Assembly: GCA_029948255.1 (NCBI GenBank)
Contig: JALIZF010001514.1
Coordinates: 124,001 to 188,000, forward strand
Direction: 5' to 3'
Origin: Telmatactis stephensoni
Lineage: Eukaryota > Cnidaria > Anthozoa > Actiniaria > Isophelliidae
Length of the DNA stretch: 64,000 nt
Below are positions 16,318 through 28,217 of this stretch, piece by piece (positions within the stretch are counted from its first letter, which is position 1; every line of letters begins with the position of its first letter). Made by a program: the position numbers and the translations under genes. The notes beneath the pieces were generated by a model that saw nothing but the letters and a program-made list of their open reading frames with translations, did not search any database and was not told the origin of the DNA.

Positions 16318-18285
16318 TTAACTGGTGATCAATAGACCCTTGAAAATTTATTTCACGAAGTTTCTGCTAAATAGAATTTCACCGTTTTTTGATCAGAGTA
16401 GCACTTTAAGGCCTGGGTAAGGAGCTGAAAGTGAGAATATGGCTTTTTTTTGATTTGCAGTGTATTAATTAACTGAAAAAAAATAAAACGAAACTTGGAG
16501 TGAGGTGCGCGATTGCGGAGAAAGTAAGTACAGTAATATATTTCTTTATAGAACGACGAACGGGGTGCTTAATTTGTATGCATTATAAAGTTTCTGCAAT
16601 CGCGCAGCTTTATAGTGTTAATTTGGAGCCAAAAGTGGTCACATGACCTCATTATCATAAAATTAAAATTCATTTTAATGTCCGGTAGCAAGTTCAATAC
16701 GCAGTGAATTGACTTTGTATCCAACACAGCACTACTGATACAAAGCTCTTTGATTTTGTGGTTAGACATTTGAAATTTATTTTTTATTTAAGGAGATATT
16801 TGCTGATATTTGTTACTTCTCTCCTTAATATCAAAGTACAAGACTCATGTTTATAAGCAGGAACTTGTGCAGCTCTGTAACTGGGTTGATATTAAAGTTT
16901 TTCCATTTAAGAAAACTCACTACCTGATAAATAAATTAGTACTTTTTAATGCTATGACATCATTGATCACGTGATCACCACAAAAACTATAAGCATTACT
17001 TTAAGGATTTCAAACTCATCAAACCCTGTAAAATTATGTCTTGGAAATACTTTTTCTTGACCTTGAAACTTGCAATCATAGCTGGTCCAAGGTCAAGCAA
17101 GGTCAAACCCAGGCCTTAACACTCGAGTTGTTCGAACACTGGAGCCAGTTGAACAAAGTCTGGATAAGTTATCCACTTGATAAAACTATAAATTTTATCT
17201 GCTGGATAAGGATTTATCTGGCAGATAGTGCTTATAATCCAGGCTTCGTACAACTGGCTTCTGGAGTCTGCATGTATAGATGACGTTCCACTAAGATTTT
17301 TTACTTTTATTAATTTCTTTTTTTTACTAATTTTACTGGTTCCACTTAAGTTTTGAAAATTTATGATGTCAAATCCATTGTCGACAAGAGGGAATATAAA
17401 AAAAAACAGAAAACAGCTTGGAATTTGTTAATTGGACAGTCACCTGCCCATAAAAACAGGAGTTTTAAAATGTGTAATTAGAAAATTCTACAACTTTTGC
17501 ATTTGTCTTTCTTATAAATTTAATTAGAAAATAACCTTGTTTTTATTTTTAACTAATGACTTAGATTATTTTAACAATTTTTTGTAAAAACAAGCACTAC
17601 CAGCATTTATGATATAAATGAATAATTTCACACAGTTATCTTTGATGTGCATGAATGAATTATTAGCTATTAACAACTGGTCATTATAATTGAAGGGCTC
17701 CATCCCTATGAAAATGACTGAATTGATTTTTTTGAGGACTTTTTCAATGGTACAGAATGATATCAATGAACTTTTCTGTGTCAAAAATTCAATGTCTGGA
17801 CATCCATCAAATGTTACTCAGGTCGTTTTCACAGAGAACCCTTCAAATACTATAATTTATTATGTACTTCTGCACATTTGTTTTTTTAGGCTTAAAATCA
17901 TTATTTGTTTCAACAGAAACTTGGTAACTTACAGTCAACTTTGTTTCTTTATAAAATGATGTGCAAAACATGTACTACAATAGCTATAATAATAATTAAA
18001 ATCATTTTCCTTTCCATTTTCCTCTGTCTTCCCTTAACCATGCAATGAATGTCATAGGAAACATAAAAGTAAATTGTGAAAAAATACAGACTTCATAAAT
18101 AACTGCATCTCCACCTCCCGTACAATAATCAATGAAGCCTTCTTACTACTGGCTGCTTTGCAGACTATAGTTTTGTGATTATTCAAACATCAGAGGAATG
18201 CAGTCTGTAAAGTCAGTTACCAAAAATATCTTTTGAAGGATTCAGAAAATATTGTGATGCCACTTATAAGCTAGTCCAAACTACA

Positions 18286-20153
18286 TTAACAACAAGATGA
18301 TGACTCTTGTTGATGACTTCCCTGAGAATTTTGCCTGTAAGCTTTCAGGTTATGAATTTGCTCAGCAGTGTAAGATTGTGCTTGCTTCAAAAGGACGACT
18401 CCAATTTCTCTGAGTAAGCTTTGAAATCCTTCTCCTGTTTTTGCTGATATATTATGCTTCCTCATAAAGGAATGCCCACTTTTTTGAAGTTTTGCATCCA
18501 CCTCATCTCCATTTACATTTTGGTCTTCCAAATCAATTTTATTTCTTATCAAAAACTTTTTAGCAGCGGGAGCATGTCTGTCAACATCATTAATGTACAT
18601 ATCTAGATCATCAACACTGTTCATATCATCAGCACTATAGACAATAAGAACAATTCTGCTTCCAAGGTAGTATGATCGTGTTATTGATCTCTCATGATAC
18701 GTTTCCATTCCAGCTGTATCAAATAACTTCATCTATAAGAAAACAAGTATAGCATTTTCCATTATTGATTGAGTGAGTTCATGTACTGTAAGTTTGGAAG
18801 TTTGTGATAATTAAGAAAGTCCTGGGGTTAATCCATTCAATGAAAACTGATCATTGGTAAATCAATCAATATCAATAAAATTGACATAATCTAGCTTGCA
18901 TCTTGAAAAATTTAAACTTTTTATATAGCTATTTCAAAAAAGGTTGACAAGGCATAAGGCAAAAGGCAATTGGCAATTGGTGATTGCACGACCAAAAGGA
19001 AATATGGGGTACCCCCCCCCCCCCTCCATGGAGGGATTTTTTTGCAGACCCCCTACCCCCAGAAATTCTTGTTTTGGGACTGTTTAGAAATCCCCCCTAT
19101 CCTCTGGAATTTCCACTTTGAGGTAACATGTGTCCCCCCCACCTCTAGGAAATTCCAATCATATTACTATGTAAAAAAGGTTTCAAGAAAAAGAAGTCAA
19201 TGTACATCAAAGATGCTGAGTGATCAACACTGTTTAATATGCAAGACTTGGTGGCATTTGGAGTATTTTTTTGAGTATTTTTGAAAAAAATACAGTTTGG
19301 AAATGTAGACACCCCCCTCCTTCTAGATATTTAGATGATTTAGACCCCCCCCACCCCTCAGAAATTATTTATCCTCCCTCTGTGGGGGGAGGGGGTATGG
19401 ATAATTTCTGGAACTATACATTATTCAATGAAGTTTCAGCTAAATTAAATTTCAAATGATTTTGATCATAGTCCCACTTTAAGTTAATATAATGCATCTA
19501 TCAATGTCAAGCCCCAGGGTGGGGCTATCCACAGGAATTTAACTTTCAGAGCTGTCCCCTGCCCTGGGTAGGGGAATTTGACATGGTTGCCATTTTGGAT
19601 TTACGAAGAGAATAAAAAAGGATACTGGAAGCAGTATACAATTTGACATTTGCACAGTGACCAGGGGTGGGGAATTTGACTTGGCATCAACAAAAATGTT
19701 CAATTCCCCTGGGTATGCCTGCCCCGCCCCACCCCATCCGGGGCTTAACATTGATAGGTACATTTTATAATTCATCAGGTCAATGATGGTCCACGGTACA
19801 GCATTAAAAAACAAATAAAACAACACATTATTTTGGGAAAACATGCTGCATAAACATTATCATAGTTACATTTACGCAGCCTTCAAAACGTCCTTTCAAA
19901 TTTAAGAAACTTTGAATACCCTTAATTTCCCCACCTGGACTGTTTTGTCATTGCTTGTACAAATAGTCTTCTCCAAAGTATCCAATTGTTCTCCTTTAAT
20001 ATCTTCACAAAAATGACCAAACTTCATCCTATAGAATATTGAACTTTTACCAACTCCACTGGCACCAAGTAGAATCACTTTGAAAGGGCCATTAGCAGAA
20101 CGTTTTCGCGAACTTGTAGAGGACTCTATAAATTCACCTTCTTCGTCCGCCAT
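18286..20153 (-). CDS. Rab-like small GTPase 1 (Gln-to-Met in G3)
   Basis: Predicted membrane-associated small GTPase. Exons 20153-19935 and 18732-18286 join in phase 0, giving 221 aa. The N-terminus is acidic and Ser-rich; G1 is GASGVGKSS, G3 is DTAGME, G4 is RNKIDL and G5 is ISAKT. The C-terminus ends SSSCC, a double-Cys tail expected to be geranylgeranylated by Rab GGTase. The usual catalytic Gln after DTAG is Met, so intrinsic GTP hydrolysis may be slow (inference). Switch I does not match a standard Rab effector loop. The start ATG at 20153 is followed by an acidic tail and fits the expected length; upstream in-frame codons exist without ATG support. It is divergently placed to GTPase 2, with 792 bp between start codons. 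The intron holds two C-rich palindromic elements. Exact Rab subfamily not recognised. Confidence 0.85.
18990..19430. mobile_element. C/G-run palindromic element in GTPase 1 intron
   Basis: C runs at 19009-19024 with CTCCATGGAGGG, further C-rich words, then a G-rich right part near 19380-19395 and the word TCTGGAACTATACATT. The same words end the element at 47221-47393 and a fragment near 57418-57535, so this is one dispersed family. Boundaries are approximate. Confidence 0.5.
19496..19765. mobile_element. Palindromic CCCAGGG-rich MITE
   Basis: The left end ATCTATCAATGTCAAGCCCC and the complement of the right end TATCAATGTTAAGCCCC match. Both are followed by GGTGGGG-type words. Lies in the GTPase 1 intron. 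Non-coding. Confidence 0.5.
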
Positions 20154-20945
20154 TTTTTTTGCGACGAACTGTGTTGACAGTGGAACGAGAGAGCCTGGAT
20201 CTAGTGCTATCAGTCCGGAGACTCCCCTCATTTCCTCAGTTCTTACATTTGTATTTCAAAAACTCAAAAAGAAACTCAAAAAGATTAGATGAAACGATGA
20301 TCAAATTAAAACAGGTCCAATATATTGCGCTTGTTTTGTTTTATCCCAAGATTACGATCCTTTTCGATGGTGCGAACGAGGGTAGGGTGGGCAAGGGTGG
20401 TTGAGGTTGGGCCGGGTGGTAGTCTGGACACGAACGGTCGTAAACAGGAAGGTTTAATGTCAGAAATATTATAAAAGGAGGTAAGTTAATCGGTATATTT
20501 TACGGTCAAAACATTCACGCACACTTTAGCACTAAAGGAGTCACGGTTGTATTTCACCGCAGTCTTGCTATTACATACAAATAAACTATATATAGATCTG
20601 CGAATAATTAAGTAGCACCCAGGAATGACTCTATCAATTTATCTCGATCGATCTGAACTTGTTTCTCCAACCATGAATGAGATTAATTAATGAATTTACA
20701 CTGATTGGCCCATAGCCAATGATCAAGGTGAATTACTGAAGCAGTCAACAGAGACATTACAGTCATTACAAAATTCAATAACAAAATCCATCCACACCCT
20801 AATAAACAACAGCATCCTTGAGTGAGTCGACATGTCAACATGCAAATATCAAGCACCAGCAATCACTAAGTTTCAGTTTCAGTTTATTTGCAATTTTTTA
20901 GTTAACTACACATATTGTATCAATCATTGTGTAGATGATCAGAGA

Positions 20946-23387
20946 ATGGCTGCTGCTGCATTACCATCATCATCATCATCATCATCAACAAATGATGACC
21001 TCAGGTTCAAGGTTGTCTTATGTGGTGAAAAAGGAGTTGGAAAAACAGCTTTGTACAACAGACTCAAAGATGACATTTTTTATGATGAGAAGTCACAGAC
21101 TGTGGCCACTGACCAGTGTTTGCTTACTGTAAATTGTGGAAGTAATGCAGAAGTGAAGGTGAGGTGCTTTCCTATTTAAGTCTTGCTTGATTTGTTTGTC
21201 ATTGCCCTGCTATCATAATAATTATGTAAGTTAACATCCAGTTTACTTTTATATGATTTTGCCAATGAGCTGTTCTCACCTCTTGCGTGACTTTTTAATT
21301 TTTTTATCCAACAACAACAAAAATATTTGAAATTAGCAAAAATTGAAATTTTGAGGTAGTTTTGATGAATTATAGTGCCAAAGTTATGGGCAGTTAAAGT
21401 TTGTGCTATTTGTATAGAAACGTTCGGTGGGTAACAGCTTGCCCTCCAACGAATGTTTCTATACAAAAAGAACAAACTTGGGCTGCCTATAACTTTGGCT
21501 CTATTCATCAAAACTACCTCACACAGAATAAAATTTCAAGTTTTGCTAACTTTGGTTTGCTCTTTTCAAATATTACATTTTTGTTCTTGTTTGATGAAAA
21601 TATGAAAATAAAATGCATTTTGTCTGCCATGTTGGTGTCACTCAGAGCAATATCAACATGGCAATGACATACATATTTTCTTACTAAAGAATGAGTTTGG
21701 GAAATTGTTATAAATGTATTTGCAAAGATATATACTTCCTCTTTACAAAGATATACATTGAATTTACTCAGGGATGTGAAATCTACTGATAATTAGTGAT
21801 TCGTAGAGTGACACCAATCAAATGCCATAATACATTTCTTACTAAAGAATGAGCAGTTAAAATGTATGGCAATATCTTCACAACCAAAACTTGCTTCCAT
21901 TCAAAATTTTGCAGAGTTACATAGTTTTATGTGCTCTTTTGATGAGTGAATGACATTTGATTTCACTCAGGATCTTGGATTTTTTTTTGATTCATGACAT
22001 AAGTGAAAGTCAAGAATATATAGAGGCCATTTTTCCTCAGTTATCCTTTGCATGTCAGTAGATGAGCAATGGCAACACAGAGTGCGGTGAGCATTCCATT
22101 GCTTCTGTTGACAATGTTTGCTGCAGTAGAACACAAAATTTGCAGCTTAACTGCATTGCTTCTAGCTGCCTTTGATTCCATTTGAGGCTTCACTATACCA
22201 TCCTAGGGAATGGTTAAGAGCTTGAGTTTTGCTTGTTGTCTCTGGAAAACAAACTCTCAGTTCCTTTTCTAGTGACAAGTGAGTACCTGAACACTCCAAT
22301 AGGAAGTTATAAAATAATGTAATTGAAGAGGTATAAATTAAAGTCCCTATCACCCCTAGCCAGGAACTTCATAATTCATTTCTTTGTGAAAATTATAGAA
22401 AATCTGCCTTGTTAAATATTTCCTGATATATACATTTCCCTTCAGAGAAATTAAGCATTCAAAATGAAAAAATGCAAATGAGATGACGTCAACCCAGGAA
22501 TTATTAAATATACAAAACATGACTATAAGCTACAATTATTACATTTTTACCTTTTGGAAAAGGTTTTCTGTGCTAAACTACACACTATGAACATATTTAC
22601 TCCTTAACTCTTATGCACCAGTTTGAAAATTTGAAACAAAATGTGGCATCGAATTCCTGGGTTGACGTCATCTCATTTGCATTTTCTAATTTTGAATGCT
22701 TAATTTCTCTAAAGGGAAATGTGTGTATCAAGAAATATTTAACAAGTTATATTTTCCATTCACAAAGAAATGATTTTATGAAGTTCCTGCATGGCTAGGG
22801 GTGATAGGGACTTTAAGAGCCTATAAGAAAGACACTTCATCTTGTAACACTGATATTGGACTTGCATTCAGGAGTTTTATTCCAAGCCAGTGTCTTGGGT
22901 TTCTGTTTATCCACTAATAGAGTTTTAAAACTAAATACCTCTTCTACCATTCATATTTCAGGTTAATGTATGGGATACTGTTGGAATGGAAACATTTGAA
23001 AGTCTGACTCGTTCCTATTTCCATAATTGTTTTTTTGTGATCATAGTGTACAGTATTGACATCAAGAGTTCTTTATCAGTGGCAGCTGATTATGCTTTAC
23101 AGGCAAAAGAAAATGCTCCAGGTGCAAAGCTTGTATTAGTCCAAAACAAGATTGACCTACCTGAAAATCCTCAAAAATCTGAGGTTGGATTTTCTAAATC
23201 AAGCTTTAAATTTGAATTCAAAACATCAGCTAAAACAGGACATGGTACTACAGAGATGTTAAAGAAACTAGCAACCTATTACTTCAAACATAGCAAGCGT
23301 AATAAGAAATGTACAAAGAATATAAGGGTTGGTGGTAGAGGTGACCATGGTAGACCACATCTTAGCAAGTGCTGCTTCAAGAAGTAG
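20946..23387 (+). CDS. Rab-like small GTPase 2 (DTVGME, unusual tail)
   Basis: Exons 20946-21158 and 22962-23387 join in phase 0 to give 212 aa. The product starts with an Ala/Ser-rich tail encoded by a TCA microsatellite. G1 is GEKGVGKTA, G3 is WDTVGME (the usual DTAGQE altered at two positions), G4 is QNKIDL and G5 is TSAKTG. The C-terminal region is strongly basic and ends CCFKK, not a standard CC, CxC or CAAX signal, so prenylation is uncertain. An upstream in-frame ATG at 20832 exists, but 20946 gives a start equivalent to that of GTPase 1. The intron position is the same as in GTPases 1 and 3. The intron carries palindromic elements at 21335-21548 and 22342-22812. Probably a duplicate of its neighbours that has diverged. 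Confidence 0.82.
21335..21548. mobile_element. Palindromic element in GTPase 2 intron
   Basis: The arms are inverted: TGAGGTAGTTTTGATGAATT at the left and its complement near 21500-21521. The centre contains GTATAGAAACGTTCG and the complement of a similar word. No coding potential and no clear target duplication. Confidence 0.55.
22342..22812. mobile_element. TTAA-flanked foldback MITE in GTPase 2 intron
   Basis: Inverted ends AGTCCCTATCACCCCTAGCC with TTAA on both outer sides (22338-22341 and 22813-22816). The arms run inward for about 160 bases, including GATGACGTCA and its flanks, with moderate divergence. Non-autonomous. Confidence 0.7.
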
Positions 23388-23409
23388 ACACAGTGACCTT
23401 CAGGGAATA

Positions 23410-23620
23410 GTCCCCTTCACAGTTCCCTGCGCCATCTTGAAAGGTAGCTGTGCCTTTGCATCGAAGCAAGACAAACAGTGAGCGTGCAATGATAGATACC
23501 TTTTTTAACACCTAGGACAATTATTCACAGGTCTCTATCATTGCAAGCTCACCGTTCATCTCACTTTGATGCAAAGGCATGGTTACCTTTCAAGATGGCG
23601 CAGAGAACTGTGAAGGGGAC
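23410..23620. mobile_element. TA-flanked foldback MITE
   Basis: The arms starting GTCCCCTTCACAGTTC and complement continue through CATCTTGAAAGGTA and TGCAAAGGCA. TA is found on each side (23408-23409 and 23621-23622). It lies just downstream of the GTPase 2 stop and may be in its 3' UTR. Confidence 0.65.
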
Positions 23621-24782
23621 TATTGAAGGAGTTGACAAACATAGTTCACACATAGTTCATACATGTATGTACATGAAATGATGATATATGTCTGGAAATG
23701 TGGCTGATTTCAGAGGCCAATAAATATGTAGAAACATTGATAATTCAAGATATCAAACCCCATTTCAATTAATAAATTATTTTATTATACATTGTCTATG
23801 AATGACTATAAATTCCAAGGCCTGCATGGTTTCCAGACTACACATTTTTCATTCATTACTTTGAGATAATTAATTTTATTCAAATGTGAGTGGGATTTAG
23901 AGTTTATTCAACTTTTTTTCTTTGAAAAATTCAACAAACTACAAAACATCACCTAATGTACATATGAAAACCAAAGCAGCAACATTTTGGTTGAAGCATA
24001 ATGTGCAGGAAATATTTTTGAAGTTTTCTTATTTTACAATAAAAGTTGCTAAAAACCAAAAGTTGGAAATTATCAACTCCTTTGCCTTCACTTAAAATAC
24101 AAAAGCCATTCAAGTGCCATGTACAGTGCCATTGTTTGTTGCCAAAGGACATCAAACAATAATTTCTTGACTGATATGTTCACTGTGTATGAACATCAAA
24201 CAATTTCTCATTCTACCAATGTTTGCTGTATAAGAATATCAAACAATTTCTTATTCTACCAATGTTCACTGACTAACAATTTTTTCTAATGATGCTAATA
24301 CCTTAGATTATATCAATGTTAATGAGCTAGCTCACTGCATCCCCTGCATAGCCACAAAGCTGCATAGTCACTTCATACTACAGCTTAATTAGGTTATATC
24401 ATCGATGTTAAGTTAACGAGCTCATCTCACTGTGTAGCTAGGCAATGGGATATGTCCCATTTTACACCCTTAACTCTGCAAAGTTACCCCTCTTCTGCAT
24501 CAATCTTTTGGCTTGCTCAATGGCCTGCAGGACCTCTCCAATACACAGCCATGGTTCTCTAAAGTTTGGCCTTGTGGGCTTTGCAAATACAGTCAAAGCT
24601 CTACTTATGGACACTCTTTGAAGCAGACACTTCCTTAAGTCTTAATTAAAATCACTCACACTTAAACACTGTATTTACATACTCCATAAGTGGACAGTTC
24701 TATAGTTACAGACACCTTGTGAGTTTCTTGTTGGTATCTGTGTAATGACTGTAACGTCCTTTTTACAGCTCAAAGCCCAAAG

Positions 24783-24919
24783 GTAGAGTGCTTACAATAT
24801 ATCTGTGAAAAACTTTGTAAGAAATTGCACTAATTAAACAATAGAAAACAAAGGATTTTGCTCTATTTAGTACAATGTAGTTCGCTAAGTTTTTCATGGA
24901 TATATTGTAAGCACTCTAT
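24783..24919. repeat. Small palindromic element
   Basis: TAGAGTGCTTACAATATATC at the left and the inverted form TATATTGTAAGCACTCTA at the right; inner arms CTTTG/CTAAG are only partly paired. Non-coding. Confidence 0.5.
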
Positions 24920-25239
24920 GACCAACTAAAATGTATTCACATTCTTTTGAAAGAGTAATCATCCAATCAGCATTTGAGGAATCACAATCACCTATTATCT
25001 ATTAATTGCTAATTGGACCATGGCAATTAAGACAAAAGTATACAAATGCATTATAACACTGGTCACAGTTTTGAGCTTCATGCTGTGATGCAGCTGGTGC
25101 AGGGATTGGAGCCCTTGCTACATGCATATGACATGTCCCTTAAAAATGAATGCATGCATGGTAATCAACGAAAACTGACCTACACTTATTAAGTTACATG
25201 TAATTTGTCACAATGTATCAGTGTAGTTGAATCTCAATG

Positions 25240-25285
<46 letters not shown>
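25240..25285. repeat. AAT trinucleotide microsatellite
   Basis: About 15 uninterrupted AAT units downstream of the GTPase 3 stop codon. Confidence 0.9.
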
Positions 25286-25286
<1 letters not shown>

Positions 25287-25431
25287 TTTATTAGACACAG
25301 GATTCAAAAAGCTGAACACTTGTTTACATTGAAGCTGTGTATAACCAAAACATATGATTGACCTAATCACACAAAATAATACAACTGTAGTCCATCAAAG
25401 TATACACATTGTCATACAAGTCTTATAGTGA

Positions 25432-28217
25432 TTAACAGCTACAAGTGTTTGTGCTGATGGATCCATGGCAAGAGGGTTGACCCTGGAGCATGTTAACATT
25501 ATTTCTCCTTTCAGGAGATCTAGCTTCAAGGAGGACTTTTCCAATTTCTTCTTGTAAATCATCTAAACCATGACCAGACATAGCAGATGTGTCAATAGTT
25601 GTCACAAAATTAGTGTCATAACCCTTGTCTTTAAGCTTATTTAGTGCTTCTTCTGGAGTAACTGTATGACTCAAGTCAACTTTATTTCTAATCAGAAACA
25701 GCTTTGTATCAGTACTGTTATTTTTGATTTCTTTAATTGTGTCTCCAAGTCCTTCTATACTTTTGGCATCCTCAGCACTATACACAATTAAAGCAACAAT
25801 TGCACCATTATAGTATGAACGAGTCAATGACTCACAATGGTACTTATTCATTCCAGGCTCTGGATAATACAGTTTCATCTATAACAAATACAATATTAAG
25901 CAGATATTAATCATGCAATAATCACTGTAACATGCATATATCATAAAAACAATCCTTTAAATACTGCTGCTCGACATTAGTTAAATATATGCTGATTCAA
26001 GGGCACTAGGACATTATTTCCTAGATGTGCAATATTAAAAGGGAACTTATAAAGCGACCCACAGTAATTACACAGACGTCATGCGGTATAGTATGTTCCT
26101 TTTGGTGCTTGCACTACCATTATCACTGAGGTTCCCATTCTCACTAGAACCTCAGTTGAGGCTTTCTCGCATTCCAAATTTTGACAATGACAGCATAAAT
26201 TACTTCTTTCTAAAAAATCAGGTGTTATATCGATGGACCATTATAATCAATAACAGTAAAACCTATCAAAAATACCAATTCATTATTTTAAGGAGGCTGG
26301 AAATCAATAACAGTAAAACCTATCAAAAATACCAATTCATTATTTTAAGGAGGCTGGAAAATTGGTTGCCATAAATGAGTGCACACTCATAAAAAATGCC
26401 TAAGATTTCTATATTGCCAAAAAGGTAATATTGATGTGACATACCATATCAAAAGCTGATGAAACGGAAAGTTCAATTTTTAAAAAATCATCACGTAAGC
26501 GGTTGTCATGACAACAACAGATTTTTGGCAATTGACATAAAATTTCAATATAAATATTCATATTTTGATTTCTGTTCAGTGAAAGTTTTTTTAAAACTGC
26601 ATATGATGAGTTCGCTAGTTGAACTTTCATATGAGAAAAAATTAAAAAATTCTGTAATGCAGAATTCATGAAATATTGCAAAAACCGTATTTTAGATATA
26701 AAAAGACTTCCCCATGACAGAATTTTTTTATATTTCATTAACACACTCTTAAACTTAGTTAGAATAAAATAGCAAAAAATTAAAAAAATTCACCGAGTAG
26801 TTTTCGAGATATTTGCTCAAATTTATCATGTACGCGTCAGAGCTAGGGTCTCATAAAATTGCTCAAACTGCGCATGCGTCAGCTTGCCTCAATTGAAGCT
26901 TGAGACAAGCAAACAGAACCATTTTGTGCAAAATAATGGGGATGAGATTGATGCTTTTTGCTCTCTAAAAAAGCTTTAGGCCGAATATTGAATAGATTTG
27001 ACTTCTATCCATTATAAATACGAAAATTTGTTAAAAAAGTGCTTTTGTCTTGTTCAGTCACTTTGTATTTCATCAAGAACCATTTCCAGCCTCCTTAAAG
27101 GCGCTGTTACATGATGCAACTTTTCTTGCAACTTGCAATGCAATGCTGACAAAAGCAGAGCATTGCAAGTTGCTGGCAAGATGTCAGACGCTCACAATTC
27201 TCTTTGCAACTCACAATGCAACTCTTTCTTGACCTTCGAAAAACCAGATATATCCGTGGTCACTACGTTCTGATTGGTCATTTGCGACAGGGATTGCATT
27301 GCAGGTTGCTGGATAGATGTTACATGCTCCAACGTGCTTCGCAACGTTGCAAAAAGTAGAAACTCGTTTAACTTTTTCTGCAACTTGCAACATTGCATTG
27401 CAAGTTGCAGAGACGTTGCAAGTTGCAGAGAAGGATGTTACACGCGTAATCTCTTCTGCAACTTGCAACGCAACGGCGTTGCATTGCAAGTTGCAAGAAA
27501 AATTGCACCGTGTAACAGCGCCTTAAAGGTGATATTTCTGTTGCTGCTGTCGTGACCAGGTTTGGTACGGGGGGGGGGGGGCTCCATTGTAAAAGGATTG
27601 GGTATGCTCCTTGGAAATTTTAAAAAATACCCTAAAAGATACCGGAAGTCTTTTTAAAAGGGCGTGACCGTTAACCCCTAAGAGATACCAGTGATAACAA
27701 GCTAAATAAATGAACATTGTTATTATGAACATAAAATTGAACGGTACGTCCGGACGCTTTTCTTGGGCAAATTTCTTCCATTTGAGAACATAAGATAATA
27801 TAAGCGGGCTCTTTTGATACCCTAAAAGGTACCAGGAAATGCTAAAACTCTAAACCTAAATTTTAACACACTAAAAGATACCAAATCGCTGATTTTTACC
27901 CCTAAGAGATACGACGATCATACCCGTGTTTGCCAGCTGCACAAAGACTATACACTTAGTTAACAATAGAAATACGATTTCAATCTCTTTACCTTAACTC
28001 TTTCACCTTGCCTAAGTATGATTTCTTTATCACAATAATTTGGCAGGGGCTTAGTGTTAGCACTGATATCAAAAGTGTCGTCCTTTTGTGTGATTCGAAG
28101 AAATAATGACGTTTTCCCAACGTTCTTTTTACCCAGAAGGACTACTTTGAAAGGCATTGCTGGAGTATCTTTGTCTAAAGCGTTTAAGGAAAAACTGTCT
28201 CTCTGTTCAGTCACCAT
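25432..28217 (-). CDS. Rab-like small GTPase 3 (degenerate G3)
   Basis: Exons 28217-27993 and 25878-25432 join in phase 0 to give 223 aa. G1 is GKKNVGKTS, G4 is RNKVDL and G5 is DTSAMSG. The C-terminus ends CSC, a normal Rab CxC prenylation tail. The G3 region reads LYYPEPGMNKYHCESLTRS where GTPase 1 has LFDTAGMETYHERSITRS. The Asp that coordinates Mg2+ through water and the catalytic Gln are therefore both absent, with one residue inserted. The reading frame is otherwise intact and G1 and G4 are good. It may still bind nucleotide but is unlikely to hydrolyse GTP normally (inference). The 2.1-kb intron holds three mobile elements. Same intron position and phase as GTPases 1 and 2. Alternative: a decaying duplicate, though the absence of stops argues against it. 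Confidence 0.82.
26245..26358. repeat. 57-bp tandem duplication
   Basis: A unit starting AATCAATAACAGTAAAACC and ending AAGGAGGCTGGAA occurs twice head to tail with a 57-base period and appears identical. The unit includes the TTAA and the first bases of the element at 26349-27094, so the element end itself has been duplicated. Confidence 0.8.
26349..27094. mobile_element. TTAA-flanked non-autonomous element in GTPase 3 intron
   Basis: Inverted ends GGAGGCTGGAAA and TTTCCAGCCTCC with TTAA outside (26345-26348 and 27095-27098). The interior is AT-rich and has no coding signal. It abuts the next element at the same TTAA. Confidence 0.65.
27100..27522. mobile_element. MITE full of TTGCAACTTGCAA subrepeats
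   Basis: Inverted ends GGCGCTGTTACA and TGTAACAGCGCC, with TTAAA on both sides (27095-27099 and 27523-27527). The interior carries many direct and inverted copies of a GTTGCAAGTTGCA-type word. This creates open frames on several strands that are not genes. Confidence 0.65.
27570..27930. mobile_element. MITE with repeated CCCTAAAAGATACC motif (copy A)
   Basis: It starts after a G run with CTCCATTGTAAAAGGATTGG and holds five spaced copies of a CCCTAAAAGATACC-like motif. An inverted second copy of the family is found split at 30142-30387 and 33710-33855. It lies in the GTPase 3 intron. Confidence 0.65.

Larger units (their letters stand above)
11491..18285. other. Gene-free repeat-rich interval
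   Basis: No conserved coding exon was recognised on either strand. The interval holds the elements at 12361-12505, 13317-14385 and 15339-16317. It also has a short GCGCGCGC-containing word followed by GGGTTTCCTGTGG at about 12318-12352, 12525-12560 and 14815-14875. The stretch 16320-18285 is AT-rich and featureless to me. Confidence 0.5.
23623..25431. other. Spacer between convergent GTPase genes 2 and 3
   Basis: No gene seen. It holds a palindrome at 24783-24919 (arms built on GTAGAGTGCTTACAATATA), a short direct repeat of TATCAAACAATTTCT near 24180-24265, and the AAT microsatellite at 25240-25285. The 3' ends of both convergent GTPase genes should fall here. Confidence 0.45.

Noticed and set aside
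27192..27555. Overlapping Cys/Asn-rich open frames
   Set aside because: They come from the TTGCAACTTGCAA subrepeats of a MITE and appear in several frames at once.
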